Below are positions 37,338 to 49,120 of a stretch of 64,000 nucleotides of DNA, piece after piece. Each line of letters begins with the position of its first letter. The first letter of the stretch is position 1. Where the stretch lies: contig NZ_VFYP01000007.1 in assembly GCF_006443685.1 (NCBI RefSeq), positions 62,001 through 126,000 of the forward strand, given 5' to 3'. The position numbers and the translations under genes are program-made. Source of the DNA: Rhizobium glycinendophyticum. Lineage in GTDB: Bacteria > Pseudomonadota > Alphaproteobacteria > Rhizobiales > Rhizobiaceae. The notes beneath the pieces were generated by a model. That model worked only from the letters and a program-made list of their open reading frames with translations, had not been told where the DNA came from and did no database searches.

Positions 37338-38081
37338 ATGGCATTTCAGTCGAAACAGGATGCGGGATCGGGAACGCTGGTACAAAAACTGGGCGATACG
37401 CTGCGCAAGGCGATCGGGTCGGGGCAGTATCTCCCAGGCGCCAAACTTCCGAGCGAGGCCCAATTGTCGGAGGCCCACGGGGTGTCGCGCACTGTGGTGC
37501 GGGAAGCGATCGCTTCCCTCAGGGCCGACCGCCTTGTCGAAGCGCGCCAAGGGGCCGGCGTCTTTGTGTTGAAGCCCGCTGATCCTGCTCCCGTACCCCT
37601 TCTCATCGGCACCGTTGATCCGGCCCGCGTCTCCTCCACCATTGAACTTCTGGAGCTTCGCACCGCCGTCGAAGTCGAGGCAGCGGGCCTTGCTGCTCTT
37701 CGTCGATCACCCGCCCAGGAAGAAGTGATCATCGAGCGACATTATGCCATCCGCACCTGTCTTGAGGCCGGCCAGTCGACAACGGATGCAGATTTCGCAC
37801 TTCATCTGGCCATCGCCGAGGCGACCAATAATCCGCGCTTTCGAGAATTCCTGGCGATGATCGGCAAGAACGTCATCCCGCGCGCAGCCCTCAGGGACGA
37901 AGACAATGAGCAGGATCAGGCCGCCTATCTGCGGCTGATCGACGGCGAACATGCCGAAATCGTGGAAGCAATCTCGGCCGGCGATGAAGATCGCGCCCGC
38001 GAGGCGATGCGCCGGCATCTGCGTGGCAGTCAGGCCCGGTACCGGGCTCTGTTGAGGGAGCAACGCCAACCTGTACGATAA
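37338..38081 (+). CDS. FadR-type GntR regulator of the uronate genes
   Basis: 247 residues. Winged helix: GDTLRKAIGSGQYLPGAKLPSEAQL, then GVSRTVVREAIASLRADRLV and the wing ARQGAGVFVL. The FCD effector domain follows with the metal-binding pattern ELRTAVEVEAAGLAALR, DFALHLAIAEATNNPRF and HAEIVEAISAGD. Placed between udh and the kdgD-gci-gli operon, it resembles the galacturonate/galactarate regulators known from rhizobia. The effector is probably an aldarate or pathway lactone (inference). ATG chosen by its position ahead of the fold; the ribosome binding site is only GGGGGC. Confidence 0.87.
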   Translation: MAFQSKQDAGSGTLVQKLGDTLRKAIGSGQYLPGAKLPSEAQLSEAHGVSRTVVREAIASLRADRLVEARQGAGVFVLKPADPAPVPLLIGTVDPARVSSTIELLELRTAVEVEAAGLAALRRSPAQEEVIIERHYAIRTCLEAGQSTTDADFALHLAIAEATNNPRFREFLAMIGKNVIPRAALRDEDNEQDQAAYLRLIDGEHAEIVEAISAGDEDRAREAMRRHLRGSQARYRALLREQRQPVR

Positions 38082-40197
<2,116 letters not shown>

Positions 40198-40201
<4 letters not shown>

Positions 40202-41076
40202 CCCTCGTTCGCCCGCTTACCGGCAAAAAGCCGAAGATCACACTGCCGGAAGGCACGATCGATACCCAGATGCATGCCTATCTGCCGGGCTTCCCGTCGG
40301 TCCAGGGCGGACCGGAACTTCCCGCAGGCGATCTCCCGACACCCGATCAATACCGTCAGTTCATGGATTGGATCGGCATTGACCGGGTGATCGTGACCCA
40401 GGGCAATGCGCACCAGTTCGACAATTCGAACCTCATTGCCTGCCTTCATGCCTTCGGGGAGATCGCCCACGGGATCGCCAGCGTCGATGCCCGCACCACC
40501 GAGACGGAACTGGATGCTCTCTCGGACGCGCGCGTGGTCGGGTTGAGGGTCATGGACCTGCCCGGTGGCGCCGCCGGTCTCGAAAAGCTCGAGGAGATCG
40601 ACGCGATCGCGAAATCTCGTGGCTGGATGGTAGCCGTCCAGTTTGATGGCAGCAACATTCTCGACCACGAGGCCAAGCTGTCGAAGATCCGGTCGCGATG
40701 GGTCCTTGATCATCACGGCAAATTCTTCTGCGGCGTGGCGCCTGATAGCCCGCAGGTTTCGGCCGTCAGGCGGTTGATCGACGGCGGTCGCTGCTGGTTC
40801 AAGTTTGCCGGAGCTTACGAATCGTCAAAAAGCGGTGCTCCGGAGTTTGCCGATGTCGGCGCGGTCGCGAAATCCATCGCCGTTCATGCGCCTGAACGGA
40901 TCGTCTGGGGCTCGAACTGGCCCCACAACCTGGCCCGCGCCCAAAGCGATTATCCCGATGACGCGCAACTGACAGACACTGTTCTCGGCTGGCTGGCCGA
41001 TGACGCGGCTCGCAAACGCGTGCTTGTCGACAATCCGCAAGAACTTTTTGGCCTCACGTCGCTCAAAGCGACATAG
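40198..41076 (+). CDS. gli: Galactaro delta-lactone isomerase-like amidohydrolase-superfamily protein
   Basis: 292 residues of the amidohydrolase superfamily, cog3618 group. The usual first metal motif HxH reads Q24-M25-H26 (TIDTQMHAY), so one ligand is missing, as described for the metal-independent galactaro delta-lactone isomerase of Agrobacterium. DHHGKFF and WGSNWPHN are the later family motifs. It would convert the 1,5-lactone made by uronate dehydrogenase to the 1,4-lactone used by gci. The same neighbours are known in Agrobacterium, which supports the call; lactonase activity is the alternative. Confidence 0.85.
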
Positions 41077-41139
41077 GCCGAAGAAGACGACCCGTCGAAG
41101 CGGGAGGTTTCGACGGACCATCAAAGAGGAGGAAGACCA

Positions 41140-42114
41140 ATGAAGACTGCAGCAATGCTCAGCCTCGCCATGGGGCTCACGCTCGGCGCCAGCGCCGTAT
41201 ATTCTCAGGAAATCACGCTCCGCTCGGCCGACATCCATCCAGACGGCTATCCGACCGTCGATGCCGTCAAGTTCATGGGCGAGCTGGTCTCCCAGAAGAC
41301 CAATGGCCGCATCAAGATCGAGGTGATGAACAATGGCGCACTTGGCGCCGAGAAAGACACGATCGAGCAGACCCGCTTCGGCGTCATTGATATGAACCGG
41401 GTCAACAGCGCGCCATTCAACAATCTCGTTCCAGAGACCGTCGTGCTTGGCCTGCCTTTCCTCTTTCGCGACACCGAGCATATGCACAAGGTGGTCGATG
41501 GCGAGATCGGCGACGAGGTTCTGGCCGCCTTCGAGCCGCATGGTCTGATTGGCCTTGCCTTTTATGACAGCGGTGCCCGCTCCTTCTATTCCACCAAGAA
41601 GCCGATCGAGAAGCTCGCCGATCTCCAGGGCATGAAGGTGCGTGTCCAGCAGTCCGATCTCTGGATCGCGATGATGGAGGCCTTCGGTGCCAACCCGACA
41701 CCGATGCCTTTTGGCGAAGTCTATTCTTCACTTGAGACGGGGGTGGTCGATGCGGCCGAGAACAACTGGCCGTCCTACGAATCTTCGCGCCACTTCGAAG
41801 TCGCCAAGAACTACACGTTGACCGAGCACTCGCTAACCCCGGAAATCCTCGTGATCTCCAAGATGACTTGGGACAAGCTGTCACCGGAAGACCAGACGGT
41901 GGTGCGTGAAGCCGCCAAGGAGTCCGTCGGCAAGATGCGTGAGCTCTGGCAGGCCCGGGAAAAGGCCTCGGAAGAGAAGATCCGGGCCGCTGGCGTCAAC
42001 GTGATCAAGGTGGACAAGACGGAATTTGCCGCTGCCATGCAGCCTGTGTACGACAAGTTCATCACCGATCCGAAGATGAAGGAACTGGTCGAACGCGTGC
42101 GCGCGGTCAAGTGA
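41140..42114 (+). CDS. TRAP transporter substrate-binding protein (DctP family)
   Basis: 324 residues with a signal peptide (MKTAAMLSLAMGLTLGASAVYSQ) cleaved around residue 22-23. The mature part has the DctP fold: ITLRSADIHPDGYPTVDAVKF, VQQSDLWIAMMEAFGANPTPM with the conserved Arg in GMKVRVQ that binds the ligand carboxylate, and FGEVYSSLETGVVDAAENN. Genes for both membrane subunits follow. The ligand is probably galacturonate, glucuronate or an aldarate, by its place behind the catabolic genes. GAGGAGGAAG precedes the ATG. Confidence 0.92.
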   Translation: MKTAAMLSLAMGLTLGASAVYSQEITLRSADIHPDGYPTVDAVKFMGELVSQKTNGRIKIEVMNNGALGAEKDTIEQTRFGVIDMNRVNSAPFNNLVPETVVLGLPFLFRDTEHMHKVVDGEIGDEVLAAFEPHGLIGLAFYDSGARSFYSTKKPIEKLADLQGMKVRVQQSDLWIAMMEAFGANPTPMPFGEVYSSLETGVVDAAENNWPSYESSRHFEVAKNYTLTEHSLTPEILVISKMTWDKLSPEDQTVVREAAKESVGKMRELWQAREKASEEKIRAAGVNVIKVDKTEFAAAMQPVYDKFITDPKMKELVERVRAVK

Positions 42115-42188
42115 CCTTATGGACATGCCGGCCGCAGGATCGACCTGCGGTCGGCAAATGGTTCATCGCCGGGTTTCGGAGGATTCCC

Positions 42189-42710
42189 ATGTATCGCTTC
42201 ATGCGGGCCATTCGGCCCGGGCTCGCAAGGCTGAGCCTTGCCTGTCTCTATCTCGCAGGCCTGGGCGTTGTCGCCATGACGCTGATTATCGGCTGGCAGG
42301 TTTTCGCCCGCTACGTGCTCAACAACTCACCCAGCTGGTCCGAGCCGCTTTCCCTGCAACTGATGTCCTGGTTCATTCTTTTGGGGGCCGCCGTCGGTGT
42401 TCGCGAAAGCGTCCATCTGGGGCTGGACTTCGTTCGACATGCCATGCCTCCTTCGATCCAGCGACTGATGGATCTGATCAGCCTTGGCCTGATCACCGTT
42501 TTCGGTGTCGCCATGAGCTATTACGGCCTTGTCCTTGCCCGCGGCACCTGGACCGCCACCATTCCGGTCCTCGGCTGGCCGGGCGGGGTCGATTTCTTTC
42601 CCCTCGTCGTGGGCGGCATCATGATCGCGATCTTCGCACTCGAACGCTTCATCGACACGCTGGTCGGCAGCCAAGCGGTTGGCGAACCCAGCCTATTCGA
42701 GGTCGTCTGA
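42189..42710 (+). CDS. TRAP transporter small membrane subunit (DctQ family)
   Basis: 173 residues with four hydrophobic spans. The DctQ pattern is seen in FARYVLNNSPSWSEPLSLQLMSW and the second-loop VRESVHLGLDFV. The ATG follows CGGAGGATTCCC. Its stop overlaps the start of the large subunit by one base (TGATG), pointing to coupled translation. A second frame also stays open under this gene, which I regard as accidental. Confidence 0.9.
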   Translation: MYRFMRAIRPGLARLSLACLYLAGLGVVAMTLIIGWQVFARYVLNNSPSWSEPLSLQLMSWFILLGAAVGVRESVHLGLDFVRHAMPPSIQRLMDLISLGLITVFGVAMSYYGLVLARGTWTATIPVLGWPGGVDFFPLVVGGIMIAIFALERFIDTLVGSQAVGEPSLFEVV

Positions 42711-43990
42711 TGGCATACACAATCCTCTTCGGCACCTTTGCCATCCTGATGATGATCGGCACTCCGATCGCCTTTTGCCTCGGCTTTGCGTCCCTAGCGA
42801 CGGTCCTTTACCTCGGCCTTCCGCCGATCGTGGTTTTTCAGCAGATCAATTCGGGCATGAACGTCTTTGCCATGATGTCGATCCCGTTCTTCATCTTTGC
42901 CGGCGACCTGATGGTGCGCGGAGGCATCGCGACCCGTCTCATTCGCTTTGCCGCCGGCCTCGTCGGCCACTTGAGGGGTGGGCTTGGCCAGGTGAACATC
43001 ATAGCCTCCACGCTTTTCGGCGGCATTTCCGGCTCGGCTGTCGCCGATGCCTCTGCCGTCGGCGGCCTGATGGTCCCGCAGATGGCAGCCCGGGGCTATG
43101 ACCGCGGCTACGCCGTCAACGTGACGGTAAGCTCCTCGATCATCGCGCTTTTGATCCCGCCATCGCACAACATGATCCTTTATTCGATCTCGGCCGGCGG
43201 TACGGTCTCCGTTGCAGACCTCTTCACGGCCGGCGTCATACCGGGCCTTCTCCTGACGCTTACACTGATGGTCACCGCCTATATCGTGGCACGGCGCCGC
43301 GGTTATCCATCCGAGCCCTTCCCGGGCTTTGCCAAGCTCGGTTACTTTCTTCTGTCGGCGCTGCCGGGCCTGCTCCTCATCGCCATCATCTTCGGCGGTG
43401 TGCGCTCCGGCATCTTCACGGCCACGGAAAGTTCTTGCATTGCCGTTCTCTACGCCTTCCTGGTGGCACTTCTGGTCTATCGGGAGCTGGACTGGCACGG
43501 CTTTATCGAGGCGGTACTGGGGGCGGTGCGGACAACATCGCTGGTGCTTCTTGTCATCGGGACCGCGGCATCCTTCGCCTGGCTGATGTCCTTCCTGCAG
43601 GTCCAGACGACACTGATCCAGGTGGTGCGTTCGGTCTCGGACAATCCGCTCATCGTCCTGCTCTTGATTAACATCACGCTCCTCGTCCTTGGCACCTTCA
43701 TGGACATGGCACCTCTGGTCATCATCTCGACGCCGGTTCTTCTTCCGATCGTCAAGGCGTTCGGTGTCGACCCTGTGCATTTCGGAGTGATCATGATCCT
43801 CAATGCCGGGATAGGTCTGATCACGCCGCCGGTGGGTACGGTTCTCTTCGTCGGCTGTGCGGTCGGTAAAATCACGATCCGCGAAGCGATGCGCACGATC
43901 TGGCCCTTCTTTACAGCAATGCTTGCCGTCTTGATGGCGGTGACCTACGTGCCCGCGCTATCGCTTTGGCTGCCAGGCCTGTTCAGGTGA
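42710..43990 (+). CDS. TRAP transporter large membrane subunit (DctM family)
   Basis: 426 residues and about twelve hydrophobic segments. The family motifs are FFIFAGDLMVRGGIATRLI, GGLGQVNIIASTLFGGISGSA, IPPSHNMILYSISAGGTVSVADLF and GLITPPVGTVLFVGCAV. It completes the secondary TRAP uptake system driven by a sodium gradient. It is followed by an intrinsic terminator, which marks the end of the uronate operon. Confidence 0.92.
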   Translation: MAYTILFGTFAILMMIGTPIAFCLGFASLATVLYLGLPPIVVFQQINSGMNVFAMMSIPFFIFAGDLMVRGGIATRLIRFAAGLVGHLRGGLGQVNIIASTLFGGISGSAVADASAVGGLMVPQMAARGYDRGYAVNVTVSSSIIALLIPPSHNMILYSISAGGTVSVADLFTAGVIPGLLLTLTLMVTAYIVARRRGYPSEPFPGFAKLGYFLLSALPGLLLIAIIFGGVRSGIFTATESSCIAVLYAFLVALLVYRELDWHGFIEAVLGAVRTTSLVLLVIGTAASFAWLMSFLQVQTTLIQVVRSVSDNPLIVLLLINITLLVLGTFMDMAPLVIISTPVLLPIVKAFGVDPVHFGVIMILNAGIGLITPPVGTVLFVGCAVGKITIREAMRTIWPFFTAMLAVLMAVTYVPALSLWLPGLFR

Positions 43991-44026
43991 TCCACTCTTT
44001 GCTTTCTCTCCAAAAGATGCGTTCAG

Positions 44027-44052
44027 CGGGAGCTTCGGCTCCCGTTTCTTTT
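44027..44052 (+). terminator. Intrinsic terminator of the uronate/TRAP operon
   Basis: CGGGAGC, a TTCG tetraloop and GCTCCCG form a perfect 7-base stem, followed by TTTCTTTT. It lies 36 bases after the large TRAP subunit stop. Confidence 0.85.
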
Positions 44053-44192
44053 CGAACATGCAGCTGACAGTTTGCCACATACCGCCAACCTTTCTGTAAA
44101 AAGCTCCGATCAAACCGACAGATTTTCGCCATTACGTTCAATCCCGATTGTTCCTAGATTGCTGATGTGTGAACTCTTGCGCCCGGTGATGC

Positions 44193-45245
44193 ATGACAGC
44201 CCCTGCCCCTTCGGAAAAAGCCTTCGTCCCCTTCGTCAGCGTCGAAAACATGATGCACCTGGTGCATCACATCGGGATCGAGCGGGTGCTGACGGAGTTG
44301 ACAGATGTCATCGAAGCCGACTTCCGGCGCTGGCCGCTGTTCGACAAGACGCCGCGGGTCGCGTCTCACTCGCGCGAGGGCGTGATCGAGCTGATGCCAA
44401 CTTCCGATGGCGCGATCTACTCATTCAAATATGTCAACGGCCACCCGAAAAACATGGCGCAGGGTCTGCAGACGGTGACAGCCTTTGGCCTGCTTGCGGA
44501 AGTCGAAACGGGTTATCCCGTTCTTCTCACCGAGATGACGCTGCTGACCGCGCTCAGAACCGCCGCCACCTCGGCTATGGCCGCACGTCATCTGGCACCG
44601 AAGGGCGCCACCACCATGGCGATGATTGGAAACGGCGCCCAGGCGGAGTTCCAGGCGCTGGCGATGAAGGCAGTGCTGGGGATCACCCACCTGCGCCTCT
44701 TCGACATCGACCGCCGGGCCACCGACAAGACAATGCGCAATCTTGCGAAATCGGGGCTTCATCTTGCAGCCTGCGACACTGCCCAATCTGCCATCGAGGG
44801 TGCGCAGATCATCACCACCTGCACCGCCGACAAGCAGAACGCCACCATTTTGTCCGACAACATGGTTGGTGCCGGCGTGCACATCAATGCGATCGGTGGC
44901 GATTGCCCCGGCAAGACCGAACTGCATCGCGACATCCTCAAACGCGCCGAGACCTTCGTGGAATTTCCGCCGCAGACCCGCATCGAAGGCGAAATCCAGC
45001 AGATGCCGGCCGACTACCCCGTCACGGAGCTGTGGCAGGTCCTCACAGGCGATGCCCCGGGTCGGCGCGATGCAGGACAGATCACGCTTTTCGACAGCGT
45101 CGGCTTCGCGATCGAGGATTTTTCCGCCCTGCGCTATGTCAGAGAGAAGGTCCGCGGGACCCCCTTCTTTCAACCTGTCGACCTGATCGCCGATCCCGAC
45201 GACCCTCGCGATCTCTTCGGCATGCTGCAGCGGGCGAAAGACTGA
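44193..45245 (+). CDS. ocd: Ornithine cyclodeaminase
   Basis: 350 residues, very like the Agrobacterium Ti-plasmid and chromosomal enzymes (VPFVSVENMMHL, FKYVNGHPKN with the substrate-binding lysine, GVIELMPTSDG). The NAD-binding segment is MAMIGNGAQAEFQALAM, then LRLFDID, and GVHINAIGGDCPGKTELH carries the catalytic Asp. It converts L-ornithine to L-proline and ammonia. No arginase gene is adjacent. The ATG lies in GTGATGCATGACA with no clear ribosome binding site; an earlier GTG is conceivable. The molybdopterin oxidoreductase gene follows after 91 bases. Confidence 0.92.
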   Translation: MTAPAPSEKAFVPFVSVENMMHLVHHIGIERVLTELTDVIEADFRRWPLFDKTPRVASHSREGVIELMPTSDGAIYSFKYVNGHPKNMAQGLQTVTAFGLLAEVETGYPVLLTEMTLLTALRTAATSAMAARHLAPKGATTMAMIGNGAQAEFQALAMKAVLGITHLRLFDIDRRATDKTMRNLAKSGLHLAACDTAQSAIEGAQIITTCTADKQNATILSDNMVGAGVHINAIGGDCPGKTELHRDILKRAETFVEFPPQTRIEGEIQQMPADYPVTELWQVLTGDAPGRRDAGQITLFDSVGFAIEDFSALRYVREKVRGTPFFQPVDLIADPDDPRDLFGMLQRAKD

Positions 45246-45336
45246 TCCTCAAAGCCTAGGCAGCATCCGGCAGGGCGAAACTATTCCGCCTCCCGCAAGT
45301 TCCCCTTCAAACAACGCAGATCGAAGGGAGCGGGTG

Positions 45337-47616
45337 ATGGCGAAGGACGATACGACGATCAAGTATGATGGCCCGGCCGGTGGCTGGGGTTCGCTTCGTG
45401 GCATCGCCCGCATTGCCGGTCAGGAAGGGATAACGCCCGGCGCGATCGCGACGCTTCTCGAGCAGAACAAGCCGGGTGGTTTTGCCTGTGTCTCCTGCGC
45501 CTGGACGAAGCCCGCCGAGCATCATCCCGTTGAATTCTGCGAAAACGGCGCCAAGGCGACGCTTTGGGAGCTCACCGGTCGCAAAGCCGGCAGGGAAGTC
45601 TTTGCCCGGCACAGCGTGACGGAGCTCAGATCCTTCAGCGATTACCAGCTCGAACAACTCGGGCGCCTCACACAGCCTATGCGCTATCACAGGGCAAGCG
45701 ACCGCTACGTGCCCTGCTCCTGGGACGAGGCTTTTGGCGAGATAGGCCGGGAGCTTCGCAAAATGGATCCGAAGAAGACGGTCTTTTATACATCCGGCCG
45801 CGCGAGCCTAGAAACGGCTTACCTATGGGCGCTCTTTGCCCGGGCCTATGGGCATAACAACCTGCCAGACAGCTCGAACATGTGTCATGAGACGACGTCG
45901 GTCACGCTGAAGAAGGTGATCGGCTCGCCCGTTGGCACGATCGTTCTCGATGACTTCAAGCACTGCGACGCAATCTTCTTCTTCGGCCAGAATACTGGGT
46001 CGAACAGTCCCCGCTTTCTGCATGTGCTGCAAGCGGCCGTCCGGCGCGGCTGTCGGATCGTGACCTTCAACCCTGTGCGTGAGCGCGGGCTTGAAAGCAT
46101 GATCAACCCGCAAGAGCCGACGGCCATGGTGAGCGGCCACGAGACCGCTCTCTCTTGCCAATACCACCAGGTAAAGCCGGGTGGCGACATCGCGGTTCTG
46201 CTCGGGCTTTGCAAACATGTGCTGGCCGCCGACGATGTGGCGCGGACTGACGGGAGAAGCGTCGTCGATCGCGCCTTCATCGCCGAACACACAACCGGCT
46301 TTGCGGAATTTGAAGTACATGTCAGAGGGCTCGACTGGGCTGAGATCGAGACAGTATCAGGGCTCAGCCGCGCTGCCATCGAGGCGGCAGGCAGCGTCTA
46401 TGTCGAGGCGAACAGCACCATCGGCATCTACGGCATGGGTCTCACCCAGCATGTCCACGGCTTCGAGAATATCGCGACCTATATGAACCTGCTTCTGATG
46501 AAGGGCAACATCGGCCGCAAGGGAGCGGGCATGTCACCGGTGCGGGGACATTCGAATGTCCAAGGACAGCGGACGGTCGGCATTGCGGAGAAGCCGGAAC
46601 TAGTTCCCCTTGATCGACTGGCTGAGCTTTATGAATTCGAGCCACCACGGGACAAGGGGATGAACACGGTAGAGACCTGCGAAGCGATCCTCAAAGGCGA
46701 TGTTGGGGCCTTCATCGGCCTCGGTGGCAATTTTCTGCGGGCAATTCCCGAACAGAAGGCCATGGAAGAAGCATGGCCGCGCATGCGAATGACCGTGCAG
46801 ATCGCAACCAAGCTTAATCGAAGCCATCTGGTAAACGGCGAGATCGCCTATCTCCTGCCTTGTCTTGGCCGAAGCGAAATGGACACGCTGACGGCCAAGC
46901 CGCAGGTCGTGTCCATGGAAGATAGCCTCAGCTGCGTGCATGGCTCGGTCGGCAAGCGCAAGCCGGCCTCCAGGCAGCTCAAATCGGAACTCGAGATCGT
47001 CAGCCGGATCGCCCAAGCCACCTTGCCTGCCAATCCGAAGATGGCGTGGGGCGCGTGGGCGCGCGATACAGCCCTGGTGCGCAATCTCATCGAACGCACC
47101 TATCCCGACCAGTTTCGTGACTTCAATGCCCGGATCTTCACGCCCGGCGGTTTCTACCGGGGCAATGCAGCGCGAGAACGCCAGTGGAAGACACAAAGCG
47201 GCAAGGCTGAATTCGTCACTCCCAAAATGCTGTCTGCCACGGGTTTCGAGAGCGCGCCGGGCCGTGTGAGCCTGATCACCATGCGCAGCAATGACCAGTT
47301 CAACACGACAATCTATGGCTATAGCGACCGCCTGCGCGGCATTGAGGGGAAAAGAAATATCTTGCTGATCAGCCCCCGGGAGATCGAGCGTCACGGATTG
47401 ACGGTCGGCGAGACGGTGACACTGGTGAGCGATGCCGGTGACGGGATCGACCGCAGGGTGAGTGGGCTCGAGGTTCTGCCCTTCGATCTTCCGGATGATT
47501 GTGTCGGGGGCTATTACCCCGAACTCAATCCGCTGGTCCCGCTCTCGCACCACGATCGGCAGTCGAAGACCCCGGCTTATAAGTCTGTGCCTGTGCGGAT
47601 CGAACGCCAAAGCTGA
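45337..47616 (+). CDS. Molybdopterin oxidoreductase, FdhF/YdeP family
   Basis: 759 residues. The N-terminal region contains GGFACVSCAWTKP (part of an iron-sulfur cluster site) and, later, PFVM-like molybdopterin contacts such as FYTSGRASLETAYLWALFAR, SNMCHETTSVTLKKVIGSPV, GQNTGSNSPRFLHVL, MKGNIGRKGAGMSPVRGHSN and LIGLGGNF-type loops. YdeP-type proteins are cytoplasmic and have been linked to acid resistance, but their reaction is not known. No fdhD gene is nearby, although many family members have one. AAGGGAG lies 6 bases before the ATG. Confidence 0.88.
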   Translation: MAKDDTTIKYDGPAGGWGSLRGIARIAGQEGITPGAIATLLEQNKPGGFACVSCAWTKPAEHHPVEFCENGAKATLWELTGRKAGREVFARHSVTELRSFSDYQLEQLGRLTQPMRYHRASDRYVPCSWDEAFGEIGRELRKMDPKKTVFYTSGRASLETAYLWALFARAYGHNNLPDSSNMCHETTSVTLKKVIGSPVGTIVLDDFKHCDAIFFFGQNTGSNSPRFLHVLQAAVRRGCRIVTFNPVRERGLESMINPQEPTAMVSGHETALSCQYHQVKPGGDIAVLLGLCKHVLAADDVARTDGRSVVDRAFIAEHTTGFAEFEVHVRGLDWAEIETVSGLSRAAIEAAGSVYVEANSTIGIYGMGLTQHVHGFENIATYMNLLLMKGNIGRKGAGMSPVRGHSNVQGQRTVGIAEKPELVPLDRLAELYEFEPPRDKGMNTVETCEAILKGDVGAFIGLGGNFLRAIPEQKAMEEAWPRMRMTVQIATKLNRSHLVNGEIAYLLPCLGRSEMDTLTAKPQVVSMEDSLSCVHGSVGKRKPASRQLKSELEIVSRIAQATLPANPKMAWGAWARDTALVRNLIERTYPDQFRDFNARIFTPGGFYRGNAARERQWKTQSGKAEFVTPKMLSATGFESAPGRVSLITMRSNDQFNTTIYGYSDRLRGIEGKRNILLISPREIERHGLTVGETVTLVSDAGDGIDRRVSGLEVLPFDLPDDCVGGYYPELNPLVPLSHHDRQSKTPAYKSVPVRIERQS

Positions 47617-47682
47617 CGAAGCGTGCCCATCGCTTTAGCGGCGCAGCGAGGATGGAGCGACTTGGCGACCACTGCTGCTCAT

Positions 47683-48420
47683 CTATCCAGAGCAGCCATT
47701 GCCATAATTGACCTGGACCTCCCCGTTCTGCCTCTCGGAGAACTTGGCGATATAGCCCTGCTTGCCGTTGAGACGCGTCACACACCAAGGGCCGGTATCA
47801 TCATCATCGAAGCAGGCCCATATGGGCAAGCAGGTGCCCGCGGGAATGACAAAGTGAACAGGCTGATCAAAGCCGATCTTTGCCCTGAAGTTCAAACCGC
47901 TGAAGACGGTAACATTGGCCGCCTTGGTGTAGCTGGTCGAATTGCGCGGCAGACCCTTCGGCAGACCCAGATCCTGCTTGGACGCACACGCATCGCCCGC
48001 ACCCCGCTTGACGCAGCCAATACCGACAACGAAGGGTTCGGTCTTTCCAACAGTTGCCCCGCCGCTTGCAAGTGGCACTTCACTCCCCTGCGGAATGGGT
48101 GTGGTTCTCTTGAAAGCAATCCGGCTGCCATCGGCGAGACGAACTGTGAGCTTTCCTTGTGAAAGCGAAAGAGTGGCAACTGACTTGTTGAGAATGGTGT
48201 AAAGCTCGACGCCCTTGGCCGTTGGTCGCCAGCCACTTACGAAAGCCCAGTCGCCGGAGCAAAAATTGGTCTCGGCGGCATACTGACCGAGCGCATTTGG
48301 ACCCTTCAGGTGAAGCGTGCACCCGCTATAGGTCCAGCTCCCGATGTAGAAGTTGTTGGCCAGAGCGCCTGTCGCAAGAGACATTCCAGCCATAAAGAGA
48401 ATAATCCAGACCCTTCGCAT
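47683..48420 (-). CDS. Secreted protein with Inh-like and SH3-like parts
   Basis: 245 residues with a signal peptide (MRRVWIILFMAGMSLATGALA) cleaved near residue 21. The mature N-terminal half shows an IGSWTYSGCTLHLKG pattern with paired cysteines, reminiscent of the AprI/Inh inhibitor barrel. The C-terminal half (AANVTVFSGLNFRAKIGF, WCVTRLNGKQGYIAKF) looks like a bacterial SH3 domain. Both suggest a periplasmic or envelope protein. Its function is unknown. It stands alone, convergent with the oxidoreductase gene (66-base gap). Confidence 0.72.
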   Translation of the reverse strand: MRRVWIILFMAGMSLATGALANNFYIGSWTYSGCTLHLKGPNALGQYAAETNFCSGDWAFVSGWRPTAKGVELYTILNKSVATLSLSQGKLTVRLADGSRIAFKRTTPIPQGSEVPLASGGATVGKTEPFVVGIGCVKRGAGDACASKQDLGLPKGLPRNSTSYTKAANVTVFSGLNFRAKIGFDQPVHFVIPAGTCLPIWACFDDDDTGPWCVTRLNGKQGYIAKFSERQNGEVQVNYGNGCSG

Positions 48421-48499
48421 ATGATCCTCCCCAAACCCTCTCCAATCTGGCCATGAGGGGAGTAAAACGTCAACGTCATCGCGATCACAGAGGAAGACC

Positions 48500-49120
48500 T
48501 CAAATCGGCCGAAGAAGCATTTCCTCTGCTTCGTCCCGGTCCATTTCGATTACCCGTTTGGCAAGCTCGAAACCGAACCCTTGCCTGGCAAAGGAGGCGA
48601 TCTCCTTGCCCCATCTCTTGTCGTCGGCGTCGACATCGGGGCGCCGAAAGGGGCCAAACGCCTTCTTTCGCGCATAGACGACGGCTGCCCTCAATTCGTC
48701 CATCTCTGCGAGGGCTTCCTCTATGATGGCGCGCTCGATCCCCTTTTCGGCGAGCTTGCGCGCAACCGCCCTTACCGATTTTCCGCTTCGCGCGGCCGAC
48801 GCCGAGCGCAGCTGAGCATAATTCTCGTCGTCGAGCGCTTTCATGCTGCGGCCAAAGGCGACCGCGTTTGCCGCCAGCGCCGCCAATTGTGCCTGCGTGA
48901 TACCTTCGAACTTCGATTTGGCTTTTCGGGTGATGGCATCGGCCAATTCGCGCTCGCTCATCATCCGCCTTGCCAAGCGATAAGCGGCCGAGTTCTTCGA
49001 CCAGGCGAGCATTCTTGCCGTGGGAGACGATGCTTCGGAAAGATCCGTGGCATCGTCTCCCGGTTCTGCCGTCGCTCGTTTCTCGAAGCCGTCGCGGTTG
49101 ACCATCTTTGCCTTGCTCAT
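48500..49120 (-). CDS. recX: Recombination regulator RecX
   Basis: 206 residues. Helical repeats typical of RecX: NSAAYRLARRMMSERELADA, then ITQAQLAALAANAVAF and SVRAVARKLAEKGIERAIIEEAL, and the closing KRWGKEIASFARQGFGFELAKRVI. RecX binds RecA filaments and lowers recombinase activity. It overlaps the repC stop by 4 bases (ATGA), so it is co-translated with replication initiator RepC rather than with recA, which is not in the window. Assignment rests on pattern, moderately to well supported. Confidence 0.82.
   Translation of the reverse strand: MSKAKMVNRDGFEKRATAEPGDDATDLSEASSPTARMLAWSKNSAAYRLARRMMSERELADAITRKAKSKFEGITQAQLAALAANAVAFGRSMKALDDENYAQLRSASAARSGKSVRAVARKLAEKGIERAIIEEALAEMDELRAAVVYARKKAFGPFRRPDVDADDKRWGKEIASFARQGFGFELAKRVIEMDRDEAEEMLLRPI

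Noticed and set aside
42119..42709. Upstream in-frame extension of the TRAP large subunit
   Set aside because: This part lies under the small subunit gene in another frame. The real start overlaps the small subunit stop (TGATG).
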